Shown here: positions 7,504-15,757 of the stretch, one piece after another | Layout: every line of letters starts with the position of its first letter | Position numbering within the stretch: position 1 is the first letter of the stretch | NCBI GenBank assembly: GCA_910586895.1 | Contig: CAJUIW010000010.1 | Location: 26,147 to 90,146 of the forward strand | Origin: an uncultured Muribaculaceae bacterium | Lineage (GTDB): Bacteria > Bacteroidota > Bacteroidia > Bacteroidales > Muribaculaceae | DNA: 64,000 bases | Direction of reading: 5' to 3' | Position numbers and translations under genes: made by a program | Notes under the pieces: generated by a model | Seen by the model: the letters and a program-made list of their open reading frames with translations, nothing else | The model's database searches: none | What the model was told of the DNA's origin: nothing

Positions 7504-8394
7504 TTACTTTCTTTTTGCACGTGGATGTGCGAGTTGATAATTATGTTGCAGATCACGAAATGTTATGTGGGTATATATCTGTGTGGCGGCAAGTGACGAG
7601 TGTCCCATCAGTTGCTGCACGGCGGAGAGATCTGCCCCGTTGTTGAGCATGTCGGTGGCAAAGGAGTGGCGCAGCACGTGGGGGCTCAGACGCTCGGCAT
7701 GGGCGTTAAGAGCCAGTTCGCGGTGCACTATATTATATATGGCCTTGCGGTACATTGGCCTGCCGTCGGGACGGAGGAAGAAGTGCGAGGCATCCCCGGC
7801 AATGGGGGTGCGCAGCGAGCGGTATGTGTCGATAAGTGTAGCCAATTCTTCGCCAAAAGGAATTATTCTTTCCTTATTACGCTTGCCCAGTACTTTTAGT
7901 TCACTGCGGCCGGTGTCGACATCCGAATTTTTCAGCTCAAGAAGTTCGCTGCAGCGTATGCCGGTGGAGTAGAACATGTCCAGCATCAGCCGGTCACGCA
8001 CCTGCGTGAAGTCAGTGTGGTCAAATTCGGAGTTGAGAAGCGCTTCCGATTCCTGAGGCTTGATGTAGACGGGGAGCTGGCGGGACCGGCGCATGAGCGG
8101 AAGCTCGGCGGCAGGATTGGCCGGGAGTCCGCAGCGGCGCATCATCCATGTGTAGAATGCTCTGACGGACTGCACTTTGCGCCTTATTGACTGTGGAGAT
8201 ACCCCTTCGGAGGACATCCATGCTACCCAGCGGCGCAGGTGCGGGAGCTTTATCAGAGCCGGATCGGAGAGATTTTCGTGCGTGCCCATGTAGTCAAGCC
8301 ACTGACGGAGGTCCGTGCCGTAAGCTGCTACGGTGTTGGCTGACAGGTAGCGCTCGTATCTGATATATGACAGAAACCGGTCAATCATAAGCAT
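7504..8394 (-). CDS. xerC: Tyrosine recombinase XerC/XerD-type
   Basis: 296 residues with an N-terminal SAM-like core-binding domain (1-95) and a catalytic domain. All active-site residues are present: R147 (GIRCSELLEL), K171 (LGKRNKER), H239 and R242 (HVLRHSF), H265 (LMGHSSLAATQ) and nucleophile Y274 (IYTH). Standard length and context with hpf, rather than phage genes, argue for the housekeeping recombinase that resolves chromosome dimers at dif. An alternative ATG two codons downstream (8388) is equally plausible. XerC against XerD cannot be settled here. Confidence 0.88.
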   Translation of the reverse strand: MLMIDRFLSYIRYERYLSANTVAAYGTDLRQWLDYMGTHENLSDPALIKLPHLRRWVAWMSSEGVSPQSIRRKVQSVRAFYTWMMRRCGLPANPAAELPLMRRSRQLPVYIKPQESEALLNSEFDHTDFTQVRDRLMLDMFYSTGIRCSELLELKNSDVDTGRSELKVLGKRNKERIIPFGEELATLIDTYRSLRTPIAGDASHFFLRPDGRPMYRKAIYNIVHRELALNAHAERLSPHVLRHSFATDMLNNGADLSAVQQLMGHSSLAATQIYTHITFRDLQHNYQLAHPRAKRK

Positions 8395-8459
8395 GGGTGG
8401 CCACTGTCTGGGTGACGCTGCTTACGAAGATAGGTGTTCAGAACGGGAAAAACAAGTTT

Positions 8460-9398
8460 TTAACTGTTTTTTGCGTGAAATGTACCTATATGGCGGCGTT
8501 TCTTCTCCTCGAATATCTCTGAGATTGCGAAGAAAATGCCTGATTCCTCTACATCGCCGAATTCATCGTTGATGGCGGTGCCGAACATGCGCATCGTGGG
8601 CGACAGTCCCATGTAGGCGTTCACCAGCGGGGGAATGTTGTAGCCGTAGTTGCGGATCGACTCTTTCAGTATGCGGTAGTCATCGGCAAATGTGGCTCCG
8701 GTGAACAGGCGGTCCATGGCGGCGGAGTCAAAATCGGTGTGCAGCGGATTGATTGGTGTGACAAGCGCATCCGGATCGGGGAAATGCTTGTGGAGGAAGT
8801 AGAGAATCATATCGCGGCAGGGGCGTGAGTAGCTGGGGTACATGGTGACCTTGCCGAACAGATATTTTATTTCGGGATGTATGACTGTGAGCGCTCCGAG
8901 GCCGTCCCAAAGGTTGTCAAGGACGTAGATGGCTTTCGCACCATGGCGGGTCGACTGATATTCGGTGCGCACAAAAGAGCGTCCGAGCTCTATGGTGTGG
9001 GGGAGAAACTCGTCGATGAAGCGCTGTGAGAAGCGGAACATGTGGGAGGTGGCTATGCGTGGAGCTCCTGAGGAATCGATGCGTATGTCGCGGCCGGTTA
9101 TGAAGCGGTAGCCCCCCAGTATCTGGCGTGAATCGGGGTCCCATACAATCAGCTGACGGCATGGCGGCTCCATTGTGTCATAACGGTCAATGTCGCAGCT
9201 CAGCCCCGTGCCGCCTCCGGCTCCACGGAAAGCAATCTCACGCAGGCGCCCTATCTCGCGCATCACGTTGGGAGCAGTGGCGGCATCCACTACATATATC
9301 AGGTTGCCACCCTTGTTCGAACTGCGCAGCAAGGCGTCAGGAGTCAGCTCTTTTTCAAGCAGACTGGTATCAACAGGTTCTATTATAGACTCTTCCAT
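8460..9398 (-). CDS. glsB: GNAT-fold N-acyltransferase, GlsB-like (glycine lipid synthesis)
   Basis: 312 residues from ATG 9398; the TTG two codons earlier is less likely. It belongs to the hemolysin/OlsB-type acyltransferases: LREIAFRGAGGGTG, YDTMEPPCRQLIVWDP, GGYRFITG, IELGRSFVRTEYQ and LWDGLGALTVIHPEIKYLFGKVTM are the usual blocks. In Bacteroides the pair GlsB-GlsA makes glycine lipids: GlsB attaches a 3-hydroxy fatty acid to glycine, and GlsA adds a second acyl chain. Here glsB directly follows glsA, 2 bp after its stop, which supports the assignment. The enzyme would act at the inner face of the membrane. Confidence 0.82.
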   Translation of the reverse strand: MEESIIEPVDTSLLEKELTPDALLRSSNKGGNLIYVVDAATAPNVMREIGRLREIAFRGAGGGTGLSCDIDRYDTMEPPCRQLIVWDPDSRQILGGYRFITGRDIRIDSSGAPRIATSHMFRFSQRFIDEFLPHTIELGRSFVRTEYQSTRHGAKAIYVLDNLWDGLGALTVIHPEIKYLFGKVTMYPSYSRPCRDMILYFLHKHFPDPDALVTPINPLHTDFDSAAMDRLFTGATFADDYRILKESIRNYGYNIPPLVNAYMGLSPTMRMFGTAINDEFGDVEESGIFFAISEIFEEKKRRHIGTFHAKNS

Positions 9399-9400
9399 CT

Positions 9401-10228
9401 TCAATCGCTGAGATTGTAAACAATGCTTCTTATGGCATCGGCCTCGGCTTGCGCGGCGGCTCCGCCTTTGAGGGTTGAGGCGCTCACCGGACGGCCTACA
9501 CGGATGGTGAACTCGGCGCCCCGGCAGCGGAATATCTCTGCCGGCAGACGCACCATCTCAATGTTGAATTTAAGCCCTAACCGGGTGCGAGTTTTTGCAA
9601 AATTATAAAAAAAACTTGAATTCTGACCGTTGAAGTATATAGGAATGATGTCACGTCCGGTAGACACCGCTTTATTGATAAACATTTTCCGCCAGCGAAG
9701 GTCGGCTATCGAACCATCTTTCTGCTTGCGCGACACCAGCCCGGCGGGGAATATTATGATAGGAGCATCCGAGGCGAATGTGCTGTCAATCTGAGCCGTG
9801 GAGGTGCGTGACTGGCGCCCGTGCTTATTGACCGGAAGGAATACTTCAGAAAGCGGCTCGACGGCCATAAGCAGGTCGTTGACCACAAAGCGTACCCCCG
9901 GGCCGTAGCGCTGTGAGAGCATGTCGATAAGTATCATTCCGTCAAGCCCGCCAAGAGGATGATTGCATACAAAGATGGCTCTCCCGGATTCGGGGAGATT
10001 CGCCATGCCGCTCACCTGGTAGGTGATTCCGAGATGACGGAGCACTCCGCGGCAGAAGTCGGCGCCACGCAGCCCATGGTTGACACGAAGCATTTCGTTG
10101 AGCTGATCCTGACATATGACGCGCTCCATCCATCGCACCAGAGGGCGTGGAATAAAGCGGTAATGACGCGGCAACCGCTGACGCAGGACTGTGTCCAGGT
10201 CAATGCGTATTATATCAGATGATTCCAT
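9401..10228 (-). CDS. glsA: Lysophospholipid-type O-acyltransferase, GlsA-like
   Basis: 275 residues of the PlsC-like superfamily. The catalytic motif is NHPLGGLDG with H90 and D96, one residue wider than the classic HX4D, as is usual in hemolysin-type acyltransferases. A second block is FPAGLVSRK, followed by DLRWRKMFINKA. In Bacteroides the homologous enzyme acylates the hydroxyl of the N-acyl-glycine made by GlsB, giving diacyl glycine lipids important for stress tolerance and colonisation. First gene of a two-gene operon with its own -7 box 11 bp upstream. Specificity is inferred from the pairing. Confidence 0.82.
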   Translation of the reverse strand: MESSDIIRIDLDTVLRQRLPRHYRFIPRPLVRWMERVICQDQLNEMLRVNHGLRGADFCRGVLRHLGITYQVSGMANLPESGRAIFVCNHPLGGLDGMILIDMLSQRYGPGVRFVVNDLLMAVEPLSEVFLPVNKHGRQSRTSTAQIDSTFASDAPIIIFPAGLVSRKQKDGSIADLRWRKMFINKAVSTGRDIIPIYFNGQNSSFFYNFAKTRTRLGLKFNIEMVRLPAEIFRCRGAEFTIRVGRPVSASTLKGGAAAQAEADAIRSIVYNLSD

Positions 10229-10238
10229 AAAACGCCCA

Positions 10239-10246
10239 CAAAGATA
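10239..10246 (-). promoter_or_regulatory. -7 box of glsA-glsB
   Basis: TATCTTTG on the minus strand, 10 bp before the glsA ATG. It lies back to back with the higA promoter in a 130-bp divergent region. Confidence 0.65.
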
Positions 10247-10300
10247 AGAGATTCTTCTGAATAAGCCTACTTTTGAGTGGGGACTCCTGAGAAAGATTAT

Positions 10301-10340
10301 TCACAAATTTGTGAATTCCGAAAAACAATTCATATCTTTG
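10301..10340 (+). promoter_or_regulatory. higA promoter with an operator palindrome on its -33 box
   Basis: TTTG (10308-10311), a 21-bp spacer and TATCTTTG (10333-10340) form a full Bacteroidota promoter. The -33 box is embedded in a perfect 14-bp palindrome, TCACAAATTTGTGA (10301-10314). HigA antitoxins repress their own genes by binding such palindromes, so autoregulation is the natural reading. Confidence 0.72.
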
Positions 10341-10358
10341 TGGCATTAAATAAATGAT

Positions 10359-10703
10359 ATGATTACTCTTCCTGATATCGATCCGTCAATGATAGCTAAT
10401 AACCTGACTCCATTTGAGCCTACGCATCCCGGTGAACTTATACGCGATGAACTGGAGGAAAGGCATCTGACCCAAGCGAAGCTTGCTGAGCAGATCGGAG
10501 TCTCTCCATCACTGCTGAACGAAGTAGTCAACGGCAAGCGTGGGGTTAATACTGAATTGGCTCTTTTGCTTGAAGCGGCATTAGGAATATCTGCTGAACT
10601 GTGGCTGAAACTTCAATCGGATTATAATATGCAGGTGGCTAAGTCGGACTCTACATTTATGAGTCGTCTTGCAAATATTCGAAAGATAGCTGCGGTTCTT
10701 TAA
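10359..10703 (+). CDS. higA: HigA-family XRE repressor/antitoxin without an adjacent toxin
   Basis: 114 residues. The start FEPTHPGELIRDELEERHLTQAKLAEQIGVSPSLLNEVVNGKRGVNTELALLLEAALG is the standard HigA helix-turn-helix. HigB toxins normally lie just upstream in the same operon; here the upstream side holds only the promoter and the divergent glsA, and the downstream gene is unrelated. It is therefore an orphan antitoxin or a stand-alone regulator. The AT-richer codons differ from the GC-rich neighbours, a mild hint of transfer. Confidence 0.85.
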   Translation: MITLPDIDPSMIANNLTPFEPTHPGELIRDELEERHLTQAKLAEQIGVSPSLLNEVVNGKRGVNTELALLLEAALGISAELWLKLQSDYNMQVAKSDSTFMSRLANIRKIAAVL

Positions 10704-10709
10704 TTAGCT

Positions 10710-11561
10710 ATGTCAGCAGGTATGATGAAACGTATAAGTGGATTTTTCGGTGACTGCGCGCAGTCAGGGAAGAGTATGGTTAAGGTATTGCTTCAGAGCC
10801 GGCGGTGCCGGTTCGGCAAGCGGGAGCGCCAGGGTGAACGCCTTATTATAATGGGCAACGGACCATCGTTGGCCGATACAATGCGCTGCTGTGCACAGCA
10901 GCTTGAGGCCAATGCTCTGATGGCGGTCAACTTTGCGCCTAATACGGAGGAGTTCTACTCTCTGCGCCCGGAATATCTTGTGCTTGCCGACCCGATATTT
11001 TTTGCCGGGGGTAATGACAAGGTGACACTTCTGTGGCAGAATCTGCAGAAGCGTGTCGACTGGCCGCTTACCGTTTTTGTGCCTATGGCAAATGTGCGGT
11101 CGGTGAGTACGGCTAACAGTCAGGTCAGTGTCAAGGGCTTTAATTTTATAGGGGCCGGAGGCTTCGGCGCTCTTACACGCAGGCTTTACCGCAGCGGACG
11201 GGCCATGCCGCGCCCGCGCAATGTGCTGATACCATCCATTATGATAGGTATCCGGCTTGGCTATAAGGAGATATATCTCACGGGCGCCGACCATTCATGG
11301 ACGCGCACTCTTGATGTGGACGAGCAGAACCGCGTGGTGACGGTGCAGCCGCATTTCTATAAGGATGATGAGGCCGAGAGCCGAAGGGTGGCGTCAGTGT
11401 ACCGCGATATACATATGCATGACATACTGCTGAGTTTCCATATAGCTTTCAAATCATATTTCGATATAGAGCGCTTTGCGCGTGGCGAGGGGGTAAGGGT
11501 CATCAACTCTACTCCCGGCAGTTTCATCGATGCGTTTGAACGGGGTGGCCTCCCATCATGA
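10710..11561 (+). CDS. GT42/DUF115-like protein, candidate nonulosonate glycosyltransferase
   Basis: 283 residues. Residues 45-54 read LIIMGNGPSL, the nucleotide-binding start shared by CstII-type sialyltransferases (GT42) and DUF115/MptE-like proteins. Residues 183-194 read LGYKEIYLTGAD, closely like LGYKEIYLSGID of Campylobacter CstII as I recall it. Histidines follow at PHFYKDD and RDIHMHD, where GT42 enzymes carry the catalytic base. No membrane segment or signal is seen, so it is cytoplasmic. It lies near the nonulosonate operon, separated by pgeF and obgE. Its 3' end overlaps pgeF by 38 bp tail to tail. Role is inferred; a pterin kinase-like or other DUF115 role remains possible. Confidence 0.6.
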   Translation: MSAGMMKRISGFFGDCAQSGKSMVKVLLQSRRCRFGKRERQGERLIIMGNGPSLADTMRCCAQQLEANALMAVNFAPNTEEFYSLRPEYLVLADPIFFAGGNDKVTLLWQNLQKRVDWPLTVFVPMANVRSVSTANSQVSVKGFNFIGAGGFGALTRRLYRSGRAMPRPRNVLIPSIMIGIRLGYKEIYLTGADHSWTRTLDVDEQNRVVTVQPHFYKDDEAESRRVASVYRDIHMHDILLSFHIAFKSYFDIERFARGEGVRVINSTPGSFIDAFERGGLPS

Positions 11562-12309
11562 TGTAGGATAGCGTGCGCCCTGATTTTATGCCTAATCGAC
11601 GGGCCGAAAAATACTTGTCCGGACTACAATAGGAACAGCCCGGAGGAAGCGATATGTTGCAGTCCAGAATACCTGATTGAATAAGCGTATGTCTTACAGC
11701 GGCGGGTAAATCAATGTGCGGCCGCGGAAGAGATGCATCTCTGCTGACTATTGTCGGAGGGAAGCCGGCCTCCATAAAGCGCTCCACAACCTCTTCGCCC
11801 ACTTCAAAACATCCGGCGCATATACATGGCCCCATGGCGGCCACAATCCTGTCAGGTCGCGCACCGGCCTCAACCATCTTCTGTACAGTAAGTTCGCTTA
11901 TTCGGCCTACTGTGCCTTTCCATCCGGAATGTGCGGCGGCGATAACTCCGGCTTCGGCATCGGCCAACAGTACCGGCACACAGTCGGCTGTATGGATGCA
12001 TAGTATGGTGTCGGTCAGAGTGGTGACCAGCGCATCCGTGTCGGCGAGCATGTCGGCGGGAAATGGGGTGCGGTCAATCAGTTTTACGTTCAGCGAGTGG
12101 GTTTGCCGAGGGAAAATAAGCCTGTCGGTGCCGAGCCCCGTGTGGCTGCTCAGAAGCCGTATGGCCTGCTGCACACGCTCCGGCGAGTCCGATGTATAGG
12201 AACAGGTGCTGAATCCATCGTAGGGATTCATAGCATCGGCGGCACCGCGCAATGTACTGTATGCCGCAATGCCGCCGATGTTAAGCAGTTCTACTGTATG
12301 GAGTGTCAT
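11524..12309 (-). CDS. pgeF: Peptidoglycan editing factor / multicopper-oxidase-like laccase-domain protein
   Basis: 261 residues of the YfiH/DUF152 family. The three zinc ligands are visible: H71 (PRQTHSLNV), C110 (HTADCVPVLL) and H127 (AAHSGWKG). GPCICAGCFEVG and the closing GCSYCSPDKYFSARR are also typical. In E. coli the homologue removes wrongly incorporated serine from peptidoglycan precursors; purine nucleosidase activity is reported for other members. The start overlaps the obgE stop as ATGA, so they are translationally coupled. Confidence 0.88.
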   Translation of the reverse strand: MTLHTVELLNIGGIAAYSTLRGAADAMNPYDGFSTCSYTSDSPERVQQAIRLLSSHTGLGTDRLIFPRQTHSLNVKLIDRTPFPADMLADTDALVTTLTDTILCIHTADCVPVLLADAEAGVIAAAHSGWKGTVGRISELTVQKMVEAGARPDRIVAAMGPCICAGCFEVGEEVVERFMEAGFPPTIVSRDASLPRPHIDLPAAVRHTLIQSGILDCNISLPPGCSYCSPDKYFSARRLGIKSGRTLSYIMMGGHPVQTHR

Positions 12310-13508
12310 TTTTCGTCTTCGTCATCCACATTGTATTCGAAGTCAAGGTCATCCCATGAAGGATCGTCCTGATCGAATTCCTCGTCGTCAAACAGTTCGT
12401 CGTCATCCTCCTCCACAGTGTCGGGACGGTCAAAGATGAATTCGTCTTCCTCGCGCACTCGGTGATGTCCGTCAAGTGGACGGTGGGTGATGGAGGGTGT
12501 GGCTATGCGGTTGCGGTCATCGTTGACGGCGCTCCAGAGCATATCTTTCAGCTCTGTGATGCCCTGGCCTGTTACGGCTGAGATGAACACGTGGGGCAGA
12601 TCCGTGGGGAGAGTCTTTTCAATTTCCGCCATCAGCTCATCGTCAAGCATGTCGCTCTTCGATATTGCCAGAAGCCGCTCCTTGTCCATAAGCTGGGGAT
12701 TGAAGCGCTGAAGCTCGTCGAGGAGTATCTGGTACTGTGCCGCTATGTCGTCAGAGTCGGCCGGTACCATGAACAGAAGCACGGCATTGCGCTCTATGTG
12801 GCGCAGGAAGCGGAGTCCGAGTCCCTTGCCCTCGCTGGCACCCTCTATGATACCGGGAATGTCGGCCATCACGAAGGAGCGGTTGCCGCGGTATGACACG
12901 ATGCCGAGCTGCGGCTCCATAGTGGTGAAGGGATAGTCGGCGATCTTCGGACGGGCCGCGGATACGGCTGACAGCAGAGTTGACTTGCCGGCATTCGGGA
13001 AGCCTACAAGGCCCACATCGGCCAGAAGCTTAAGCTCCAAAATCACGGTTTTCTCAATGGCGGGTTCGCCGGGCTGTGCGTAGCGGGGTGATCGGTTGGT
13101 GGCGCTTTTGAAATGCCAGTTGCCGAGGCCGCCGCGTCCGCCGCGGAGCAGCTTCACCTCCTCGCCGTCATTGTTTACCTCGCAGAGAAATTCGCCTGTC
13201 TCGGCATCGAACACCACAGTTCCGCAAGGTACCTCTATTATCACATCGTTGCCATCCTTGCCGAAGCTGCGGCCTCCGGAGCCGCTCTGTCCGTTGCCGG
13301 CAAACACATGCCGGTTGTACTTGAGCGGGAGCAGTGTCCACATATGGCTGTTACCCTTGAGTATGATATGTCCGCCACGACCTCCGTCGCCACCGTCAGG
13401 GCCCCCTTTGGGCACATATTTAGCGCGGTAGAAATGTCGTGAACCGGCTCCGCCTTTACCTGAACGGCAAAGGATTTTTACGTAATCTATGAAATTTGAA
13501 TCGGCCAT
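12306..13508 (-). CDS. obgE: GTPase Obg (CgtA)
   Basis: 400 residues. The glycine-rich Obg fold fills residues 1-158 (SGKGGAGSRHFYRAKYVPKG, PDGGDGGRGGH). The G domain starts with the P-loop GFPNAGKS (169-176), followed by ADIPGIIEGASEGKGLG and the SKSD guanine-specificity motif. The tail is very acidic (about 50 residues dense in D and E), common in Bacteroidota. Obg assists late 50S assembly and links it to growth state. It starts 37 bp after ptmE with no terminator or clear -7 box between, so it may share the nonulosonate transcript. Confidence 0.95.
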   Translation of the reverse strand: MADSNFIDYVKILCRSGKGGAGSRHFYRAKYVPKGGPDGGDGGRGGHIILKGNSHMWTLLPLKYNRHVFAGNGQSGSGGRSFGKDGNDVIIEVPCGTVVFDAETGEFLCEVNNDGEEVKLLRGGRGGLGNWHFKSATNRSPRYAQPGEPAIEKTVILELKLLADVGLVGFPNAGKSTLLSAVSAARPKIADYPFTTMEPQLGIVSYRGNRSFVMADIPGIIEGASEGKGLGLRFLRHIERNAVLLFMVPADSDDIAAQYQILLDELQRFNPQLMDKERLLAISKSDMLDDELMAEIEKTLPTDLPHVFISAVTGQGITELKDMLWSAVNDDRNRIATPSITHRPLDGHHRVREEDEFIFDRPDTVEEDDDELFDDEEFDQDDPSWDDLDFEYNVDDEDEK

Positions 13509-13545
13509 GAGTAATTCTTTGTTTGTCTTATTTAATTATAACGCA

Positions 13546-14610
13546 TCAGCGGCCATAAAGTGCTTTATGGCGCATCAGTTCCCGGGCATGCTGGTAGTCA
13601 GTGGGCGAGCCAATGTCAATCCATGTGCCTGAGATGGGGAAGTATGTTACATTCAGCCCCTTGGCTATAGCCTCCTCTATAAGATCGGTGGCGTCGGTGC
13701 GTGTGTCGGGCTGGAGTCCGCGCAGCAGGGCATTGTCTATGATGTATATGCCGGCATTGGCATAATATGAATAGGAGGGTTTTTCCTCCAGGGCTGTCAC
13801 CCGGCGTCCGTCAGTGGCAAGGATAGCGTAGGGCACCGATACGTTGTAGGGTATGGCAGCTATAGTTATGGCGGCGCCGGCCCGGATGTGGGCCAGATAC
13901 ATATCCTCGAATGATATGGTGGTGAGCAGGTCGGAATTCATCACCACGGTGCACCCCTCGGCCGGCAGGTCGACGAGCTGGGCTGACCCGATGGTCCCGA
14001 GCGGCGAGTTCTCACGCACGCAGCGTACCATCACGCCTCCTACAGGGTTGGCGAAATGCTGTTCAAGCTTTTCGGCAAGATAATTGACCGTAACGCTGAT
14101 ATCTGTAATGCCGCATGCGGCGAGCGCTTCGATATTATAATCTATTATGGCTTTGTCGGCTATGGGGAGAAGCGGTTTCGGGGTTTCGAGCGTGAGCGGA
14201 CGCAGGCGCTCCCCTTTGCCTCCGGCCATCAGTATGGCCGACAGCGGCAGACGTGTAGGGGTGGCGGTGGTGTCTATGACATCGCTTATTGTGCCGGCTT
14301 CGCTTATGACAGGAATCAGCTGCACACCCCGTTCACGCAGCGCGCGCAAATGGGCGAGGTCAATACCGGACTCTTTCAGTGAGCTGAACTTGCGGTTCAT
14401 GACGCGGCTCACGGGATGCGAGGGGAGAGCACCGTCGATCATGCCGCGGCGTATGTCGCCGTCAGTCACCGTACCGGTCATGATGCCGTCATTATCAATG
14501 GCAAACAGAGTCATGACCTTGCCGCTCAAGGCGTTTAGCTTTGCAAGAGCGTCAAGTATGGATGCGTCCTGCCTTATGATATGTGAGTCAGATGTCAAAT
14601 GTGAGGTCAT
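13546..14610 (-). CDS. ptmE: CBS-domain sugar-phosphate nucleotidyltransferase, PtmE-like
   Basis: 354 residues with an N-terminal CBS pair (about 8-115) fused to a nucleotidyltransferase domain with GGKGERLRPLT (130-140) and PKPLLPI. This exact fusion is typical of PtmE, which in Campylobacter makes GDP-glucosamine for the legionaminic acid pathway. The C-terminal part ends with SGTWIDIGSPTDY, the usual product-binding block. Last of five overlapping nonulosonate genes; the start overlaps the end of legG by 23 bp. The nucleotide (GDP or UDP) cannot be read from sequence alone. Confidence 0.82.
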   Translation of the reverse strand: MTSHLTSDSHIIRQDASILDALAKLNALSGKVMTLFAIDNDGIMTGTVTDGDIRRGMIDGALPSHPVSRVMNRKFSSLKESGIDLAHLRALRERGVQLIPVISEAGTISDVIDTTATPTRLPLSAILMAGGKGERLRPLTLETPKPLLPIADKAIIDYNIEALAACGITDISVTVNYLAEKLEQHFANPVGGVMVRCVRENSPLGTIGSAQLVDLPAEGCTVVMNSDLLTTISFEDMYLAHIRAGAAITIAAIPYNVSVPYAILATDGRRVTALEEKPSYSYYANAGIYIIDNALLRGLQPDTRTDATDLIEEAIAKGLNVTYFPISGTWIDIGSPTDYQHARELMRHKALYGR

Positions 14611-15757
14611 GGAATGATTTGCGTGAAAGTGATTCTATAGGGGTGTTGACTATGGCATCAACGGATAGCCGCAGCGTATCGGGCTTGTAGTACGGATTGC
14701 TGACTGACGCGGCAAGGCTTCTGAAATCGTCTGAAAGGGCTTTTTCTATGGCAGCGGCGATCTCTTCGGTCGAATCGCCGCAGTTTATTACCGAGTCGGC
14801 AGCGAGGCGCCCCTCTTGCCTGATACCGATGTTGACGGTTGGGATGCCGGTAGAGGGTACTTCGATGATGCCGCTTGAAGAATTGCCTACGGCGGCGCCG
14901 GCGTGGCGCAGCACCGAAAGATAGCGGCGGTAGCCGAGCGAGGGCACTGCTACAACACGTCCCGGATATCTGGCGGCATACTGCTGTATGAGGTCAATTA
15001 TCACCTGCCCGCGGGCATCATTGTTGGGGTAGGTTATTATAACATTGCTCTGCGGGAACCGGTCGAGGGCTTCCAGCAGGGCGCGGAAGCGTGACGCAAC
15101 ATCGGCATCATCGAGCGTGGCCGGATGATAGGTCACCACAAGTGTGCGGCTGTCAACCGTCATGCCTAATGACTGTTCAATCTCCTGACGTGACATCTGC
15201 GGGATAGCCATGGCGTTGTATACACCGATGGCGCCTGTGTTGATGACACGCCCGGGATTCTCCCCGAGCTGAATCACACGCCGGCGATACTCCTCTGTCG
15301 ATACAAGGTGAAGCGATGCGAGCTTGGTTATGGCATGGCGTATGGAGTCGTCAATGGCGCCGTCGGTACGCTCACCTCCGGCAATATGCACTATAGGTAT
15401 GCGCATCACGGAGGCTGCCGACGCTGTGGCGAGCATTTCATATCGGTCGCCCAGTATCACCACCATATCAGGCCGGATGGCTTCGAACGCATCGGCCATG
15501 CCGGAGATGCACAGTCCCATGGCGCGGGCTGTGTCGGCCGGCGAATCAGTAGGCACTTCCATCGGCACGGTGGCGCTTATGTCAAATCCGGCAGCGGTGA
15601 TTTCATCCACCGTGTGGCCGTAGCGGTGCATAAGGTGCATGTTGGTGGCCACGATATGCAGCTCCACTCCCGGAGTGTTCTTCAGCTCGCGGGCAATACC
15701 TGACAGCAGGCCCCATTCGGCACGTGTCCCTGTCACAATGCATACGCGGCGGTTCAT
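14588..15757 (-). CDS. legG: Hydrolysing NDP-sugar 2-epimerase, NeuC/LegG-like
   Basis: 389 residues from the ATG at 15757, which overlaps the stop of the upstream gene as TGATG. The N-terminus CIVTGTRAEWGLLSGI and the blocks HLMHRYGHTVDEI, VILGDRYEMLA, HIAGGERTDGAIDDSIRHAITKLA and GNSSSGIIEVPS are those of NeuC-type epimerases, which release the nucleotide while inverting C2. In the legionaminic route this gives the 6-deoxy-diacetamido-mannose used by LegI. Length is normal and the catalytic region looks intact. UDP-GlcNAc to ManNAc chemistry is the alternative; the neighbouring ptmE and legB-type genes favour the Leg route. Confidence 0.85.
   Translation of the reverse strand: MNRRVCIVTGTRAEWGLLSGIARELKNTPGVELHIVATNMHLMHRYGHTVDEITAAGFDISATVPMEVPTDSPADTARAMGLCISGMADAFEAIRPDMVVILGDRYEMLATASAASVMRIPIVHIAGGERTDGAIDDSIRHAITKLASLHLVSTEEYRRRVIQLGENPGRVINTGAIGVYNAMAIPQMSRQEIEQSLGMTVDSRTLVVTYHPATLDDADVASRFRALLEALDRFPQSNVIITYPNNDARGQVIIDLIQQYAARYPGRVVAVPSLGYRRYLSVLRHAGAAVGNSSSGIIEVPSTGIPTVNIGIRQEGRLAADSVINCGDSTEEIAAAIEKALSDDFRSLAASVSNPYYKPDTLRLSVDAIVNTPIESLSRKSFHDLTFDI

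Noticed and set aside
10301..10358. HigB toxin gene before higA
   Set aside because: The stretch holds only promoter and operator and no reading frame of toxin size.
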